Origin: Leisingera aquaemixtae
GTDB taxonomy: Bacteria; Pseudomonadota; Alphaproteobacteria; Rhodobacterales; Rhodobacteraceae
Assembly: GCF_001458395.1 (NCBI RefSeq)
Contig: NZ_CYSR01000031.1
Coordinates: 186,001 to 250,000 of the forward strand
DNA length: 64,000 nt
Direction of reading: 5' to 3'
Made by a program: the position numbers and the translations under genes. Shown here piece by piece: positions 35,160 to 43,302 of the stretch. Each line of letters begins with the position of its first letter. Within the stretch, counting starts at the first letter, position 1. Under the pieces are notes generated by a model. It saw only the letters and a program-made list of their open reading frames with translations. It did not search any database and was not told the DNA's origin.

Positions 35160-35564
35160 TTATGACGGCCGGACAGCAAACAGACGGTCTTCGCGCGCCA
35201 GCAAAGTGCGCAATGCCTTCAGGCAACGGTAGTGGTTGTTGCCGATCAGGGCGTCGGTTGCTTCTGCCAGCGAAGCGCGGCTATCAGGGTCCGTGAACAC
35301 CTGGCTCAGCTCCTCGATACGGCGCAGCATCGGCAGACGCTCTTCCTCGGGGTCTGCATCGCCGGACAGGATCAGCTGCGCAGCATAACAGACCCGGCGC
35401 ACCGGTGTATTGGCTTCTTCGGGATGAATGGCATCGCGCAGGCGCAGGATGTTGGCATCCGGGGTTACAATGGACAGGCGGCTGCGGCGGTCGCCGTTTT
35501 CAATCACCGCGCCATTCACAAGGACACGCTCCTTGGGGGCAAGTTTCAGGACAAGTCCGCTCAT
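35160..35564 (-). CDS. flbT: Flagellin regulator FlbT
   Basis: A 134-residue RNA-binding regulator restricted to alphaproteobacteria. In Caulobacter it binds the flagellin mRNA leader and promotes its decay until the hook is complete. The sequence MSGLVLKLAPKERVLVNGAV followed by DRRSRLSIVTPDANILR, and the central AQLILSGDADPEEER, match the family well. It lies 2 bases after flaF, downstream of fliC. Confidence 0.93.
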   Translation of the reverse strand: MSGLVLKLAPKERVLVNGAVIENGDRRSRLSIVTPDANILRLRDAIHPEEANTPVRRVCYAAQLILSGDADPEEERLPMLRRIEELSQVFTDPDSRASLAEATDALIGNNHYRCLKALRTLLAREDRLFAVRPS

Positions 35565-35566
35565 AT

Positions 35567-35938
35567 TCAGGAAGCTCCGCTGCGGAGGCCACGCAGGATG
35601 GCCGTATTGATTTCCACCAGGGGCCGGACGTTGGCCTTGCGCTGAAGCACTTTGCTGGTGTGTTGTCGCGTGAATTCCGCCAGTTCGAAGAGATTCTGCT
35701 TTAGGTCATCTGGCAGGGGATTGCTCTTCATTGCGAGATCCGCCGTGAAGATCGACCAAAGCTTGCGGTTGTCGTTCAACGCCTGAGCAAGTTCATTGAA
35801 CCCGTCGCTGCCTTTTTGGGCAGCCGTGATCAGCCGGCGGGTGACGCGGGTAACCACTTCGTATTCAAAGTTCTTTGCTGTCCGGGTCGGGGTCTTTGCC
35901 GCCGAATAGGCACTCTTCGCCTTCAGAAGGGCATTCAC
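35567..35938 (-). CDS. flaF: Flagellin assembly protein FlaF
   Basis: A 123-residue protein needed, in Caulobacter and Brucella, for flagellin synthesis or secretion and acting opposite to FlbT. I use the GTG start (VNALLKAKSAYSAA) with AGGA upstream. The longer frame begins inside the downstream side of fliC. Conserved features are AYSAAKTPTRTAKNFEYEVV, LNDNRKLWSIFTADLA and PLPDDLKQNLFELAEF. Confidence 0.92.
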   Translation of the reverse strand: MNALLKAKSAYSAAKTPTRTAKNFEYEVVTRVTRRLITAAQKGSDGFNELAQALNDNRKLWSIFTADLAMKSNPLPDDLKQNLFELAEFTRQHTSKVLQRKANVRPLVEINTAILRGLRSGAS

Positions 35939-35983
35939 GTGTTTTCCTAACGTATTATTCTTCAGGTTCTCTGAGAGGGAAGA

Positions 35984-36006
35984 CCGGGGCGCCATCAGCG
36001 CCCCGG
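35984..36006 (-). terminator. Hairpin between fliC and flaF
   Basis: CCGGGGCGC and GCGCCCCGG form a perfect 9-bp stem with a 5-base loop, 10 bases after the fliC stop. No T run follows on the minus strand, so it may stabilise the abundant fliC message or partly end transcription before flaF-flbT. Confidence 0.55.
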
Positions 36007-36015
36007 ATCAGGCTG

Positions 36016-36825
36016 TTAGCGGAACAGCTGCTGCAGGGTCGATGGCGCCTGGTTGGCGATGGTCAGCGACTGCACCGCCAGTTGCTGCTGGGTCTGCAGT
36101 GCTTTCAGCCGCGCCGAGGCCTCTTCCATGTTGGTGTCGCTCATGGTGCTGACACCCGACTTCAGCGAGTCGGTCAGTTTGGACACGAACGAGCTCTGGT
36201 CGGTCAGGCGGTTGCTGTCCGCACCCAGCTGAGCCGCGCTGTCAATCGCGAAGGTCAGTGCATTTCCGATTTCACTCAGGATAGTGGTGGCATTGGACGA
36301 ATCCAGGGTGTTTCCCATAACGCCGGAGATGCTTGTGGCCGCGTCAATGTGATTGACCTGAATGATGTCGTTGGCCGGATCCAGCCCGCCGAGAACATTC
36401 AGCTCACTCGCGCCGCTAACGTCCAGCAGGTTCGCACCGTTGAAGGACGCGGAGGAGATGATCGAGTCAATCTGCTCCCGCTTCTTGGCCAGGTCGTTTT
36501 CGATTTTGTCGTGGTCAACGTTCTCGGAAACGCCGGCTACCACCAGCTCGCGCATTTCCTTCAGGGTTTCGACGATCTGTTCCATACCGGAGGAGGCAAC
36601 AGCCACAGTGGCCTCGCCGAAGTCCAGTGCATCTCCGACAGCCTGATATGCCTGGATGTCGGACTCCATCGACTTGGAAATGGCCCAGACAGCGGAGTTG
36701 TCCTTGGCCATGCCGACCTCTTTGCCGGTCGAGATCTGGTTCTGGGTCTCTTCCAGGTTGTTGTTCACAGTCTTCAGAGTCTGCAGAGCAACCATTGCGC
36801 CGTTGTTTGTCAGAATGCTGGTCAT
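36016..36825 (-). CDS. fliC: Flagellin FliC
   Basis: A 269-residue filament subunit, short because the exposed variable domain is almost absent. The N-terminal D0/D1 region (NNGAMVALQTLKTVNNNLEE then TQNQISTGKEVGMAKDNSA) and the C-terminal D1/D0 region (QAPSTLQQLF at the end) are joined by a brief middle. It is the only flagellin gene in the window. flaF and flbT follow in the same direction. SD AAAGGA precedes the ATG. Confidence 0.95.
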   Translation of the reverse strand: MTSILTNNGAMVALQTLKTVNNNLEETQNQISTGKEVGMAKDNSAVWAISKSMESDIQAYQAVGDALDFGEATVAVASSGMEQIVETLKEMRELVVAGVSENVDHDKIENDLAKKREQIDSIISSASFNGANLLDVSGASELNVLGGLDPANDIIQVNHIDAATSISGVMGNTLDSSNATTILSEIGNALTFAIDSAAQLGADSNRLTDQSSFVSKLTDSLKSGVSTMSDTNMEEASARLKALQTQQQLAVQSLTIANQAPSTLQQLFR

Positions 36826-36970
36826 AGCTTTTTCCTTTAGCTGCGGGGCGCTTTAGCCCCTTAATTCTGTGCCCCGGCGGGGCGTTGATTGACGTCTTTC
36901 TGACTGTGCGTTCCGCCCTCTGGCTTCCGCGCCACCCCTCTTGAGGTGCAAGGCGACTTTGGCCCATTAG
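36826..36970 (-). promoter_or_regulatory. fliC mRNA leader with hairpins (possible FlbT target)
   Basis: The leader upstream of fliC contains two short GC hairpins, GCCCC-GCC-GGGGC and one of the form GGGG...CCCC around TAAAG, shortly before the ribosome site. FlbT is known in Caulobacter to act on the flagellin 5' leader. Whether these hairpins are its target here is inference. Confidence 0.35.
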
Positions 36971-36973
36971 TTG

Positions 36974-36988
36974 CTAAAGGAGTGCTAA
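36974..36988 (-). promoter_or_regulatory. Degenerate CtrA-type box before fliC
   Basis: On the minus strand TTAG-CACTCCT-TTAG, the same variant as before motA, about 150 bases upstream of the fliC start. Confidence 0.3.
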
Positions 36989-37027
36989 TGCCGGGATTTG
37001 GTTTTTTAGAATTTTCCCAAAATTGCA

Positions 37028-37387
37028 TCAGGCGCGTTTTTCCAGCTTGGCGCCGCTGCGGGTGCCGTAGCGGTTCCGGCGTCCGGCCTGGTCATAAACG
37101 TCCAGGCCCTTGCGGATTCGGCGCAGTTCGGCCATGCGCGCCGCGACTGAGCGGATGCCGTCCATGGCGCTGTCCAGCAGCTGCTGATTGCGCGACAATT
37201 TGGTCTGAACCTGCGCCAGAGACTCGCGCTCCAGCTCTGATACAGAGTTCAGCTTGCCGATCACCTTCTCTTTTTTCGCAAGAAGCCCTTCCAGCTTGCC
37301 AAGGTCTCCCTCCATCAGGGCAGTGCGCTCGCGGTCGAGGATTTGGTCCAGCTCATCAATGAGCTTTTGCGGTTTCAGGTCACTCAC
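37028..37387 (-). CDS. flgN: FlgN-like flagellar chaperone
   Basis: A 119-residue helical, charged protein (LIDELDQILDRERTALMEGD then LGKLEGLLAKKEKVIGKLNS) that resembles alphaproteobacterial FlgN, the export chaperone for FlgK and FlgL. It overlaps the preceding flgJ by 8 bases. Assignment is from helix pattern, length and context. Confidence 0.7.
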   Translation of the reverse strand: MSDLKPQKLIDELDQILDRERTALMEGDLGKLEGLLAKKEKVIGKLNSVSELERESLAQVQTKLSRNQQLLDSAMDGIRSVAARMAELRRIRKGLDVYDQAGRRNRYGTRSGAKLEKRA

Positions 37388-37673
37388 CTTCGGTCTCCTT
37401 CAATGCGTGATAAAGTGATTCGGCCAGGCCGATGCCGCCGGAGCGGGCAATCTGGTTGGCCTGTTCGCGGATGAGAAAGCTGGAAAACTGGTCCTCGCCT
37501 GCGCCGCCGCCGAAACCTTCGCGGGATTCGCCAAGGCCTGCGGACTTCAGCATTTGCGCAAGAAAGGAAGCTTCCAGCTCAATAGCGGCCTCGCGCAGCG
37601 GGTCGCTGCCTGCGGGCCGTACTGGACGCACTGCAGATGCAGTCTGCAGCGGGGTGGGCAGTAGATCTGACAT
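37380..37673 (-). CDS. flgJ: Rod-binding protein FlgJ (rod domain only)
   Basis: A 97-residue protein with the rod-binding domain LREAAIELEASFLAQMLKSA and FSSFLIREQANQIARSGGIG. It lacks the muramidase domain that enterobacterial FlgJ carries, as is normal in alphaproteobacteria. A separate lytic enzyme must open the cell wall for the rod. First gene of flgJ-flgN, divergent from fliK. Confidence 0.85.
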   Translation of the reverse strand: MSDLLPTPLQTASAVRPVRPAGSDPLREAAIELEASFLAQMLKSAGLGESREGFGGGAGEDQFSSFLIREQANQIARSGGIGLAESLYHALKETEGE

Positions 37674-37733
37674 GTCCGGTTCTCCGGTTTGACGTCGAAT
37701 TTCATCGATTTTCTAAAACTGCGCCGGAACCGG

Positions 37734-37748
37734 TTAAAATTGCCGTAA
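37734..37748 (+). promoter_or_regulatory. CtrA-type box between flgJ and fliK
   Basis: TTAA-AATTGCC-GTAA followed by C matches the CtrA consensus with one mismatch. It is 53 bases before fliK and 61 bases from flgJ on the other side. Confidence 0.5.
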
Positions 37749-37800
37749 CCGCTTTGGGATAAGTCTGTCCGGGTCGAGATAGAATGTCCGGAACACAATT

Positions 37801-39588
37801 ATGATGATGAATTCGATCCTTGGCTTTGAAGCCGGTTCTGTTGGCAAGATGCCGGCCGCAACCGGGGAGTCATCCAAAAAATCCTCCAGTTCCAATGATT
37901 TCGCTGATCTTGTCGCGGCTCAATCCGGGCCCGAAGACGCGGCCGAAGAAGCGGTTGCAGGCAAGAGCGAAGTGGCGGAGGCAGAAGCGGGCACCGAATC
38001 GCAAGCCGCCCAGACAGAAGCGGCCGAAACCGGAATTGACGAGCCTGAAGCCAGAGTGGCCGAGGCGTCGGGCGAAGTGTCTGAGCTTGAAGCTGGACTG
38101 CCCGAGGCCGAGACGAATGAAGGTCTGGCTGGCACCAGTACAGATCAAGACTCTGAAGAAGCCGCAGTGGCCGAAGCGCAGGCGCGACCGGACTCCGATC
38201 CTAAAGCTGCCGGTGAGAAAGTGCCTCATGGCTCTTCCAGCGTTGCAGAAGGCGCGGATCAACTGGCCAAGAGCGAACGTGTGTCCGGCGTCGAGAGGCC
38301 TTCGCGTGAGAATATCGTTACGGGGCAGCCTGTCCCGCCTTCTGCTGACGGCACGCAGCAGGCAGACGGTGCGGCGGTCGGGCAAAACCCGGCGGCCGCA
38401 GGCGGCGGCCAGACTGAAACATCTGAAGAAATCGCTCGAATTCAGGCTCCCGGGCAAACCCAGGCGGAGGCTGTCTCCGGCCGAAACACAGCGGAGCGAG
38501 GCGAAAAAAACGCAGATTTGAAGGTGCCGCAAGGAACCGAAGGTTCAGGCACCACCCGCGTGCCTGAGGAGGCTTCGGTTAAGGCGGCCTTAGTTGCCAA
38601 TGCACAACCGCCGACCGGGCAACAGCAATCCGGCACCGCCCCTGGTCAGGTAAACAAAGGCGTTGCAGCCGCTGGTCAGGCGCCCGCCGTTCCATACTCC
38701 GCAATGGCGATACCCGGTTCTCAATCCTTGCAGCCAGACGGCCAGCAGGCTGCCATCCGGCCTGACGGAGCGGCTCAACTGAACATGCCAGCCGCGCAAG
38801 GCATAGTGCAGGCGCTGACAGCGGGCCAGACCGCGCCAAAGGGGCCAGGACAGAGGGCCGAGTCAGCAGTAGCGGCACTTACCGGCGATGTCCCGGCGGA
38901 CGCTGACGCTGGCGAGACTGGCAGGGCGTTTTTCAGCGATCTCAAGAGCGGAGAGTTCCGTGCACCCGCGGCAGCGCCGGCGCCGAACCCGCAGCGGCCT
39001 GCTGTTTCGGTGCTTCAGCCGCCGATTGCCGGCGGGCTTGGCGCGGGTTCGGCGGGTGCTGAACTGCTGTCCGGGTCCGAAGATTCTCTGCAGGGCGCAT
39101 TTGGCCTGTCCGGCGAGGTGCCGGGACTGACGCAGCTGCTGGCGGAGGCCTCCTTCGGCACAGGCACGGTGCACCGGCCGGAGACGCCGCGCATGATAGC
39201 GGCGCAGCTAGCCGAGGCTTTTGCGGCCAAGGGTGAGCAGAAAGTTGAAGTTTCGCTGAACCCGCAGGAGCTGGGCCACGTGAAAATGCGTGTGGTCGCC
39301 AGTGAAACGGGCATTACCATGATTATCCAAACAGAGCGGCCGGAAACCGCTGATCTGATGCGCCGCCATATCCACGAACTGGCCGAGGAATTCCGCCGCA
39401 TGGGGTATGAGGACATCTCCTTCGAATTCAGCGGCGGCCAGACCGGCGGCCAGTCCGCAGATGATGCGGGCGGCGGCGGGGCATCTTCCGGCGGCACAGG
39501 GCCGCGCGGCGCTGATGCGGCGGATGGCACTGAACAAGTAATTCAAAACCTACGGCTGGGTGAAACCGGCGTGGACATGAGGGTCTGA
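37801..39588 (+). CDS. fliK: Flagellar hook-length control protein FliK
   Basis: A 595-residue molecular ruler that sets hook length and triggers the FlhB switch. Residues 1 to about 440 are low-complexity, rich in Ala, Glu, Gln and Pro. The C-terminal Flg_hook domain is clear: KVEVSLNPQELGHVKMRVVA then GITMIIQTERPETADLMRRH. A glycine-rich tail follows. It is longer than enterobacterial FliK (about 400). Three ATG codons stand in a row at the start. flgD follows 4 bases later. Confidence 0.92.
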   Translation: MMMNSILGFEAGSVGKMPAATGESSKKSSSSNDFADLVAAQSGPEDAAEEAVAGKSEVAEAEAGTESQAAQTEAAETGIDEPEARVAEASGEVSELEAGLPEAETNEGLAGTSTDQDSEEAAVAEAQARPDSDPKAAGEKVPHGSSSVAEGADQLAKSERVSGVERPSRENIVTGQPVPPSADGTQQADGAAVGQNPAAAGGGQTETSEEIARIQAPGQTQAEAVSGRNTAERGEKNADLKVPQGTEGSGTTRVPEEASVKAALVANAQPPTGQQQSGTAPGQVNKGVAAAGQAPAVPYSAMAIPGSQSLQPDGQQAAIRPDGAAQLNMPAAQGIVQALTAGQTAPKGPGQRAESAVAALTGDVPADADAGETGRAFFSDLKSGEFRAPAAAPAPNPQRPAVSVLQPPIAGGLGAGSAGAELLSGSEDSLQGAFGLSGEVPGLTQLLAEASFGTGTVHRPETPRMIAAQLAEAFAAKGEQKVEVSLNPQELGHVKMRVVASETGITMIIQTERPETADLMRRHIHELAEEFRRMGYEDISFEFSGGQTGGQSADDAGGGGASSGGTGPRGADAADGTEQVIQNLRLGETGVDMRV

Positions 39589-39592
39589 TCAC

Positions 39593-40270
39593 ATGACAAC
39601 AGCAGTCACCTCCGCGGGCAGCCCCGCGGCACAAACACCCCAGCAGCCGGCGGCCACCCAGAAGACCTCCGGGCTGACGTCCGACTTCGAAACCTTCGTG
39701 AAAATGCTGACCGCGCAGGCGACGAACCAGGACCCGCTGGAACCGCTTGATTCGACCGAATACGCGGCTCAGCTGGCGCAATTTTCGATGGTGGAGCAGC
39801 AGACCAAGAGCAACACCTTGCTGGAAGGCCTGCAATCCCAGCTGGGTCTGGCCAACATGGCGGCGCTGTCCGGCTGGGTCGGGATGGAGGCGCGGGGCGT
39901 GGCTCCGGGCTATTTCGACGGCAGCAGCGAGATCACCATTGCGCCTAACCCGGCAGCGGCTGCGGATTCGGTCACATTGGTCGTACAGGACACCAAGGGG
40001 TCCGAAGTGCAGCGAGTCACCCTGCCGGTCTCAGCCGAGCCTTACCAGTGGACCGGCCTGGATGAAGACGGAAATCCGCTGGAGGCAGGGGAGTATAAGT
40101 TTGTCATCGAAAGCAGAAAAGGCGACGAACTTTTGCTGCAGGAATACGCCGAGATCTATTTCAAGGTGAACGAAACCCGGATGCAGGGCGGCGATGTGGG
40201 CCTAATCACCGAAGGCGGGTCTGTGGTCCTGGCCTCTTCGGTGAGCGCGCTTCGCGATCCGCAAAGCTGA
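39593..40270 (+). CDS. flgD: Flagellar hook-capping scaffold FlgD
   Basis: A 225-residue scaffold for hook assembly. The FlgD N-terminal block is FETFVKMLTAQATNQDPLEP then STEYAAQLAQFSMVEQQTKS. The beta-rich C-terminal domain includes YQWTGLDEDGNPLEAGEYKF, the typical FlgD Ig/tudor region. Last flagellar gene of the locus. Confidence 0.95.
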   Translation: MTTAVTSAGSPAAQTPQQPAATQKTSGLTSDFETFVKMLTAQATNQDPLEPLDSTEYAAQLAQFSMVEQQTKSNTLLEGLQSQLGLANMAALSGWVGMEARGVAPGYFDGSSEITIAPNPAAAADSVTLVVQDTKGSEVQRVTLPVSAEPYQWTGLDEDGNPLEAGEYKFVIESRKGDELLLQEYAEIYFKVNETRMQGGDVGLITEGGSVVLASSVSALRDPQS

Positions 40271-40463
40271 CCCGGCGGTATCCGCTGGGCGAAAAACTGT
40301 CTAAGAACGGGGCGGCATAACACCGGAGACCGCCCTGCAACCGCTGCCTGACAAATTCGAAGCCCGTTTCTTTGCGCACCTTTCTGCAACGGGCCTGCAT
40401 GTTCCGGCCCCCCGCCGTCTGGCGGGGGGGCGTTCGAACCATGTCTGGCGGGCAGGCGGGCTG

Positions 40464-41195
40464 GTGATTAAGCTGTACGCGGCAGATGGCGGCAATCCCT
40501 TGTTCGCCAATGATCCGGCACGGGAAGCCGCAGTGCTGACGGCGCTGTCCGGCACTGGGATGGTGCCGCCGCTGGTGCAGACCGGTGTTTTCGAAGGCCG
40601 CAGGTGGCTGGGGTATGCGCATGTGAACGGCAGCCCCTGGCGGCAGGACACTGGCCATGTTGCGCAACTCCTGGGGCGGCTGCACGACCTTGCTCCGCCG
40701 CCAGGATTGCCGGAAGGCGCGAACGGCAGCGCCGCGCTGGAGGGACAGACCTTTGATATTCTGAAATACTGCCAAGGCCGGGACTCGCTGGCGGCTATGC
40801 GGCCGCTGGGGCAGGTTCCGCCGCTGCCGCTGCCGGTTCTGATCCACGGCGACCCGGTGCCCGGCAATCTGCTGGCGCATGACGGCACGCTGACCCTGAT
40901 CGACTGGCAATGCCCGCAGATCGGAGATCCGGCGGAGGATCTGGCCCTGTTCCTGTCGCCCGCCATGCAGCTGATGTACCGGGGGGCACCTCTGTCGAAG
41001 GCGGAGGAGGACAGTTTCCTTGCCGCCTATCCCGACCCGCGGATTGCCGGCCGGGTGCTGGCGCTCAAGCCCTGGTTTCACTGGCGTATGGCGGCCTATT
41101 GCCTGTGGCGGGCGGAGCGCGGCAGTGCCAGGGACCGGCAGGCGTTTGAGTTGGAGCGCGCGGCGCTTCAGTCCATCAGGCCTAGCAGCGCATAG
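40464..41195 (+). CDS. Aminoglycoside-phosphotransferase-fold kinase, N-terminus uncertain
   Basis: A small-molecule kinase of the APH/choline kinase fold. The catalytic loop HGDPVPGN and the metal-binding IDWQ are intact. The listed start is a GTG at 40464, which removes the start of the N-lobe. The same frame is open from 40305 and encodes family-like residues (PAPRRLAGGRSNHVWRAGG) before it. No ATG, GTG or TTG occurs there. An ATA at 40317 stands where a start would be expected (ATA-ACA-CCG-GAG). The gene may use a rare start, be truncated, or have lost its start by mutation. The last 28 bases overlap puuB tail to tail. Substrate unknown. Confidence 0.7.
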   Translation: MIKLYAADGGNPLFANDPAREAAVLTALSGTGMVPPLVQTGVFEGRRWLGYAHVNGSPWRQDTGHVAQLLGRLHDLAPPPGLPEGANGSAALEGQTFDILKYCQGRDSLAAMRPLGQVPPLPLPVLIHGDPVPGNLLAHDGTLTLIDWQCPQIGDPAEDLALFLSPAMQLMYRGAPLSKAEEDSFLAAYPDPRIAGRVLALKPWFHWRMAAYCLWRAERGSARDRQAFELERAALQSIRPSSA

Positions 41196-42487
41196 GCGGG
41201 CGGCATCAGGATCCGGCGGGCGCGGCCAAAGGGGAAGCGCGGCATGTTTTGCATCACGGGAGAGTAGGGCAAATCAGGCGTCCGGTCCTGGACAAGATCG
41301 CTCAGCAGCCGCCCGGCATAGCTGCCCATGGCGACGCCGTTACCGTGATAGCAGAGACCGGCATAGATGCCCGGCATCTCTGGAACCGCGCCCACGAAGG
41401 GAACCAGGTTTCGGGACAAGCAGACCATGCCGGACCAGCAATGGGTGGTTTCCACAGTATGCCACGCCGGGAACATCGCCTCGAAATCCTGCCGCAGCTT
41501 GTGCCGGATTGCGGTCTCAGCCCGCGGCGAGGCCAGCAGCCCGCCGCGCATTCCGAACAAAAAGCGTTTGTCCGGCATCAGCCGGAAGTAATGCAGCAGG
41601 TTGCGGGTGTCATAGGCCATCTGGTGCGAAACCCAGCCCTGCGCCTGCAGCTCGGCCTTCGTCAGCGGACGGGTCACCATGACGGTGGATTGAGCAGGCA
41701 TGTAGCGTCCGGCCAGCCAGCCCGGCAGATCCTCGGAGGAATAGCCATTGGTGGCGATGATGACCTTGGCGGCTCGCAAAACACCCTGTTTAGTCTCTAA
41801 TCTGTATCCGCCGCGGTCCTGCCGCACCGACCGGGCAGCGCTGTGCTGGTACAGGCTAGCCCCGGCATTCTGTGCGGCGCCAGCCAGGCCGAACAGGTAT
41901 TTGCGCGGGTTCAGGGCAAAGCCAACCGGCGTAGTCAGCGCCGCATGGAAGGAGCCGTTCAGACCGTTCTGCGCCAGCTGACTGCGGGTTAAAAAATCAG
42001 GTTCTCCTCCTGCGGCGCGCATGGCTTCGGCTTGCGCGCGCAGGCGGCGCGCGGCCTTTTCGCTATGCGCCAGCTGGGTTTCCCCGTCCGAGTGCGTGTC
42101 CGCGTCGATACCATGGGTCTGCAGCAGATCCCGCACCAGATGCACGGCGGCTTTTTCGCCGGCGCCGTAAGTTCCGGCGGCGGCCTGCCCGAACATACGG
42201 CGCATAGCCGGGCCAGAGAGTTTCGACCCGCCAAGGCAGCAGAACCCGCCGTTGCGGCCAGAGGCGCCCCAGCCCGGGGTTTCGGCCTCCAGCACCGCAA
42301 CGGACACCCCGCTTTCGGCCAGATGCAACGCGGCTGACACACCGGTAAAGCCGCCGCCGATGATCGCCACTTCGGCGGATGCTTCACCCTGCAGCACCGG
42401 CCAGTCCGGCGCCGCGATGGTCTCGTCCCACCAGCAGTTGCTGCGCGGGCCGGGACCATAGGCGTAGTCGGAAAAGATCCGGCGCAT
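41168..42487 (-). CDS. puuB: FAD-dependent oxidoreductase, gamma-glutamylputrescine oxidase-like
   Basis: A 439-residue DAO-family flavoprotein. The ADP-binding motif IIGGGFTGVSAALHLAESG begins near residue 42, with GWGASGRNGGFC for covalent or tight FAD contact. The C-terminal block GIYAGLCYHGNGVAMGSYAG follows. The family includes PuuB, which oxidises gamma-glutamylputrescine. Its start codon overlaps the potI stop by one base, which supports a polyamine role. No gamma-glutamylputrescine synthetase (puuA) is in view, so the exact amine substrate is uncertain. Confidence 0.82.
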   Translation of the reverse strand: MRRIFSDYAYGPGPRSNCWWDETIAAPDWPVLQGEASAEVAIIGGGFTGVSAALHLAESGVSVAVLEAETPGWGASGRNGGFCCLGGSKLSGPAMRRMFGQAAAGTYGAGEKAAVHLVRDLLQTHGIDADTHSDGETQLAHSEKAARRLRAQAEAMRAAGGEPDFLTRSQLAQNGLNGSFHAALTTPVGFALNPRKYLFGLAGAAQNAGASLYQHSAARSVRQDRGGYRLETKQGVLRAAKVIIATNGYSSEDLPGWLAGRYMPAQSTVMVTRPLTKAELQAQGWVSHQMAYDTRNLLHYFRLMPDKRFLFGMRGGLLASPRAETAIRHKLRQDFEAMFPAWHTVETTHCWSGMVCLSRNLVPFVGAVPEMPGIYAGLCYHGNGVAMGSYAGRLLSDLVQDRTPDLPYSPVMQNMPRFPFGRARRILMPPAYALLGLMD

Positions 42488-43302
42488 CAGGCGCGCACCG
42501 CAGCCTGTTCCTCCCGTTTCTGGCGGGCCACCTGGTGTTTGGTCACCAGCGAGGCGGTGATGACGCCCACGGTGACGATGCTGATCATGATGGTCGACAG
42601 CGCGTTGATCTCGGGGCTGACGCCCAGGCGCACGGCGGAGAAGATCTTGATCGGCAGGGTGGTGGCCGAGGGACCGGAGGTGAACGAGGCGATCACCAGA
42701 TCATCCAGCGACAGGGTGAAGGCCAAAAGCCACCCCGAAATCACCGCAGGCGCAATGATCGGCAGGGTCACCAGGCGGAAGGCCTCCGCCGGGGAGCAGC
42801 CCAGATCCAGCGCCGCTTCCTCCAGCGAGCGGTCGAAGCTCACCAGGCGGGAGGACACCACCACCGAGACATAGCACATGGAAAACGTGGTGTGCGCCAG
42901 CACGATGGTTAAAACCCCGCGATCCAGGCCGATGCCGATGAACAGCAGCAGCAGCGACAGGCCGGTAATAACCTCAGGCATCACCAGCGGCGCATAGATC
43001 ATGCCTGAAAACAGCGTCCGCCCCATGAACCGCCCGCCGCGCACCAGAACATAGGCCGCGATCGTGCCCAGCACGGTGGCCATGGTGGAGGAGAACACGG
43101 CAACTTTAAGCGTCACCCAAGCGGCGTTCAGGAAGGCATCGTTCTGCAGCAGCTCCCCGTACCATTTGGTTGAGAAACCTGCCCAAACAGTAACCAGTTT
43201 GCTTTCGTTGAAGCTGAAGATCACCAGGATCACCATCGGGATATACAGGAAGGCAAATCCGAGGGTCAACGATACGGCGTTAAACCAGGTCATACGGTTC
43301 AT
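42487..43302 (-). CDS. potI: Putrescine ABC transporter permease PotI
   Basis: A 271-residue six-helix permease. The start at MNRMTWFNAVSLTLG follows the ATGA overlap with potH. The EAA loop that contacts the ATPase is EEAALDLGCSPAEAFRLVTL. Good match to PotI in length and helix pattern. Confidence 0.92.
   Translation of the reverse strand: MNRMTWFNAVSLTLGFAFLYIPMVILVIFSFNESKLVTVWAGFSTKWYGELLQNDAFLNAAWVTLKVAVFSSTMATVLGTIAAYVLVRGGRFMGRTLFSGMIYAPLVMPEVITGLSLLLLFIGIGLDRGVLTIVLAHTTFSMCYVSVVVSSRLVSFDRSLEEAALDLGCSPAEAFRLVTLPIIAPAVISGWLLAFTLSLDDLVIASFTSGPSATTLPIKIFSAVRLGVSPEINALSTIMISIVTVGVITASLVTKHQVARQKREEQAAVRA

Noticed and set aside
35008-35232. A 74-codon frame with a CxxC pair between fliI and flbT
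   Set aside because: Overlaps flbT antisense, lacks a ribosome site, and resembles no zinc-ribbon family.
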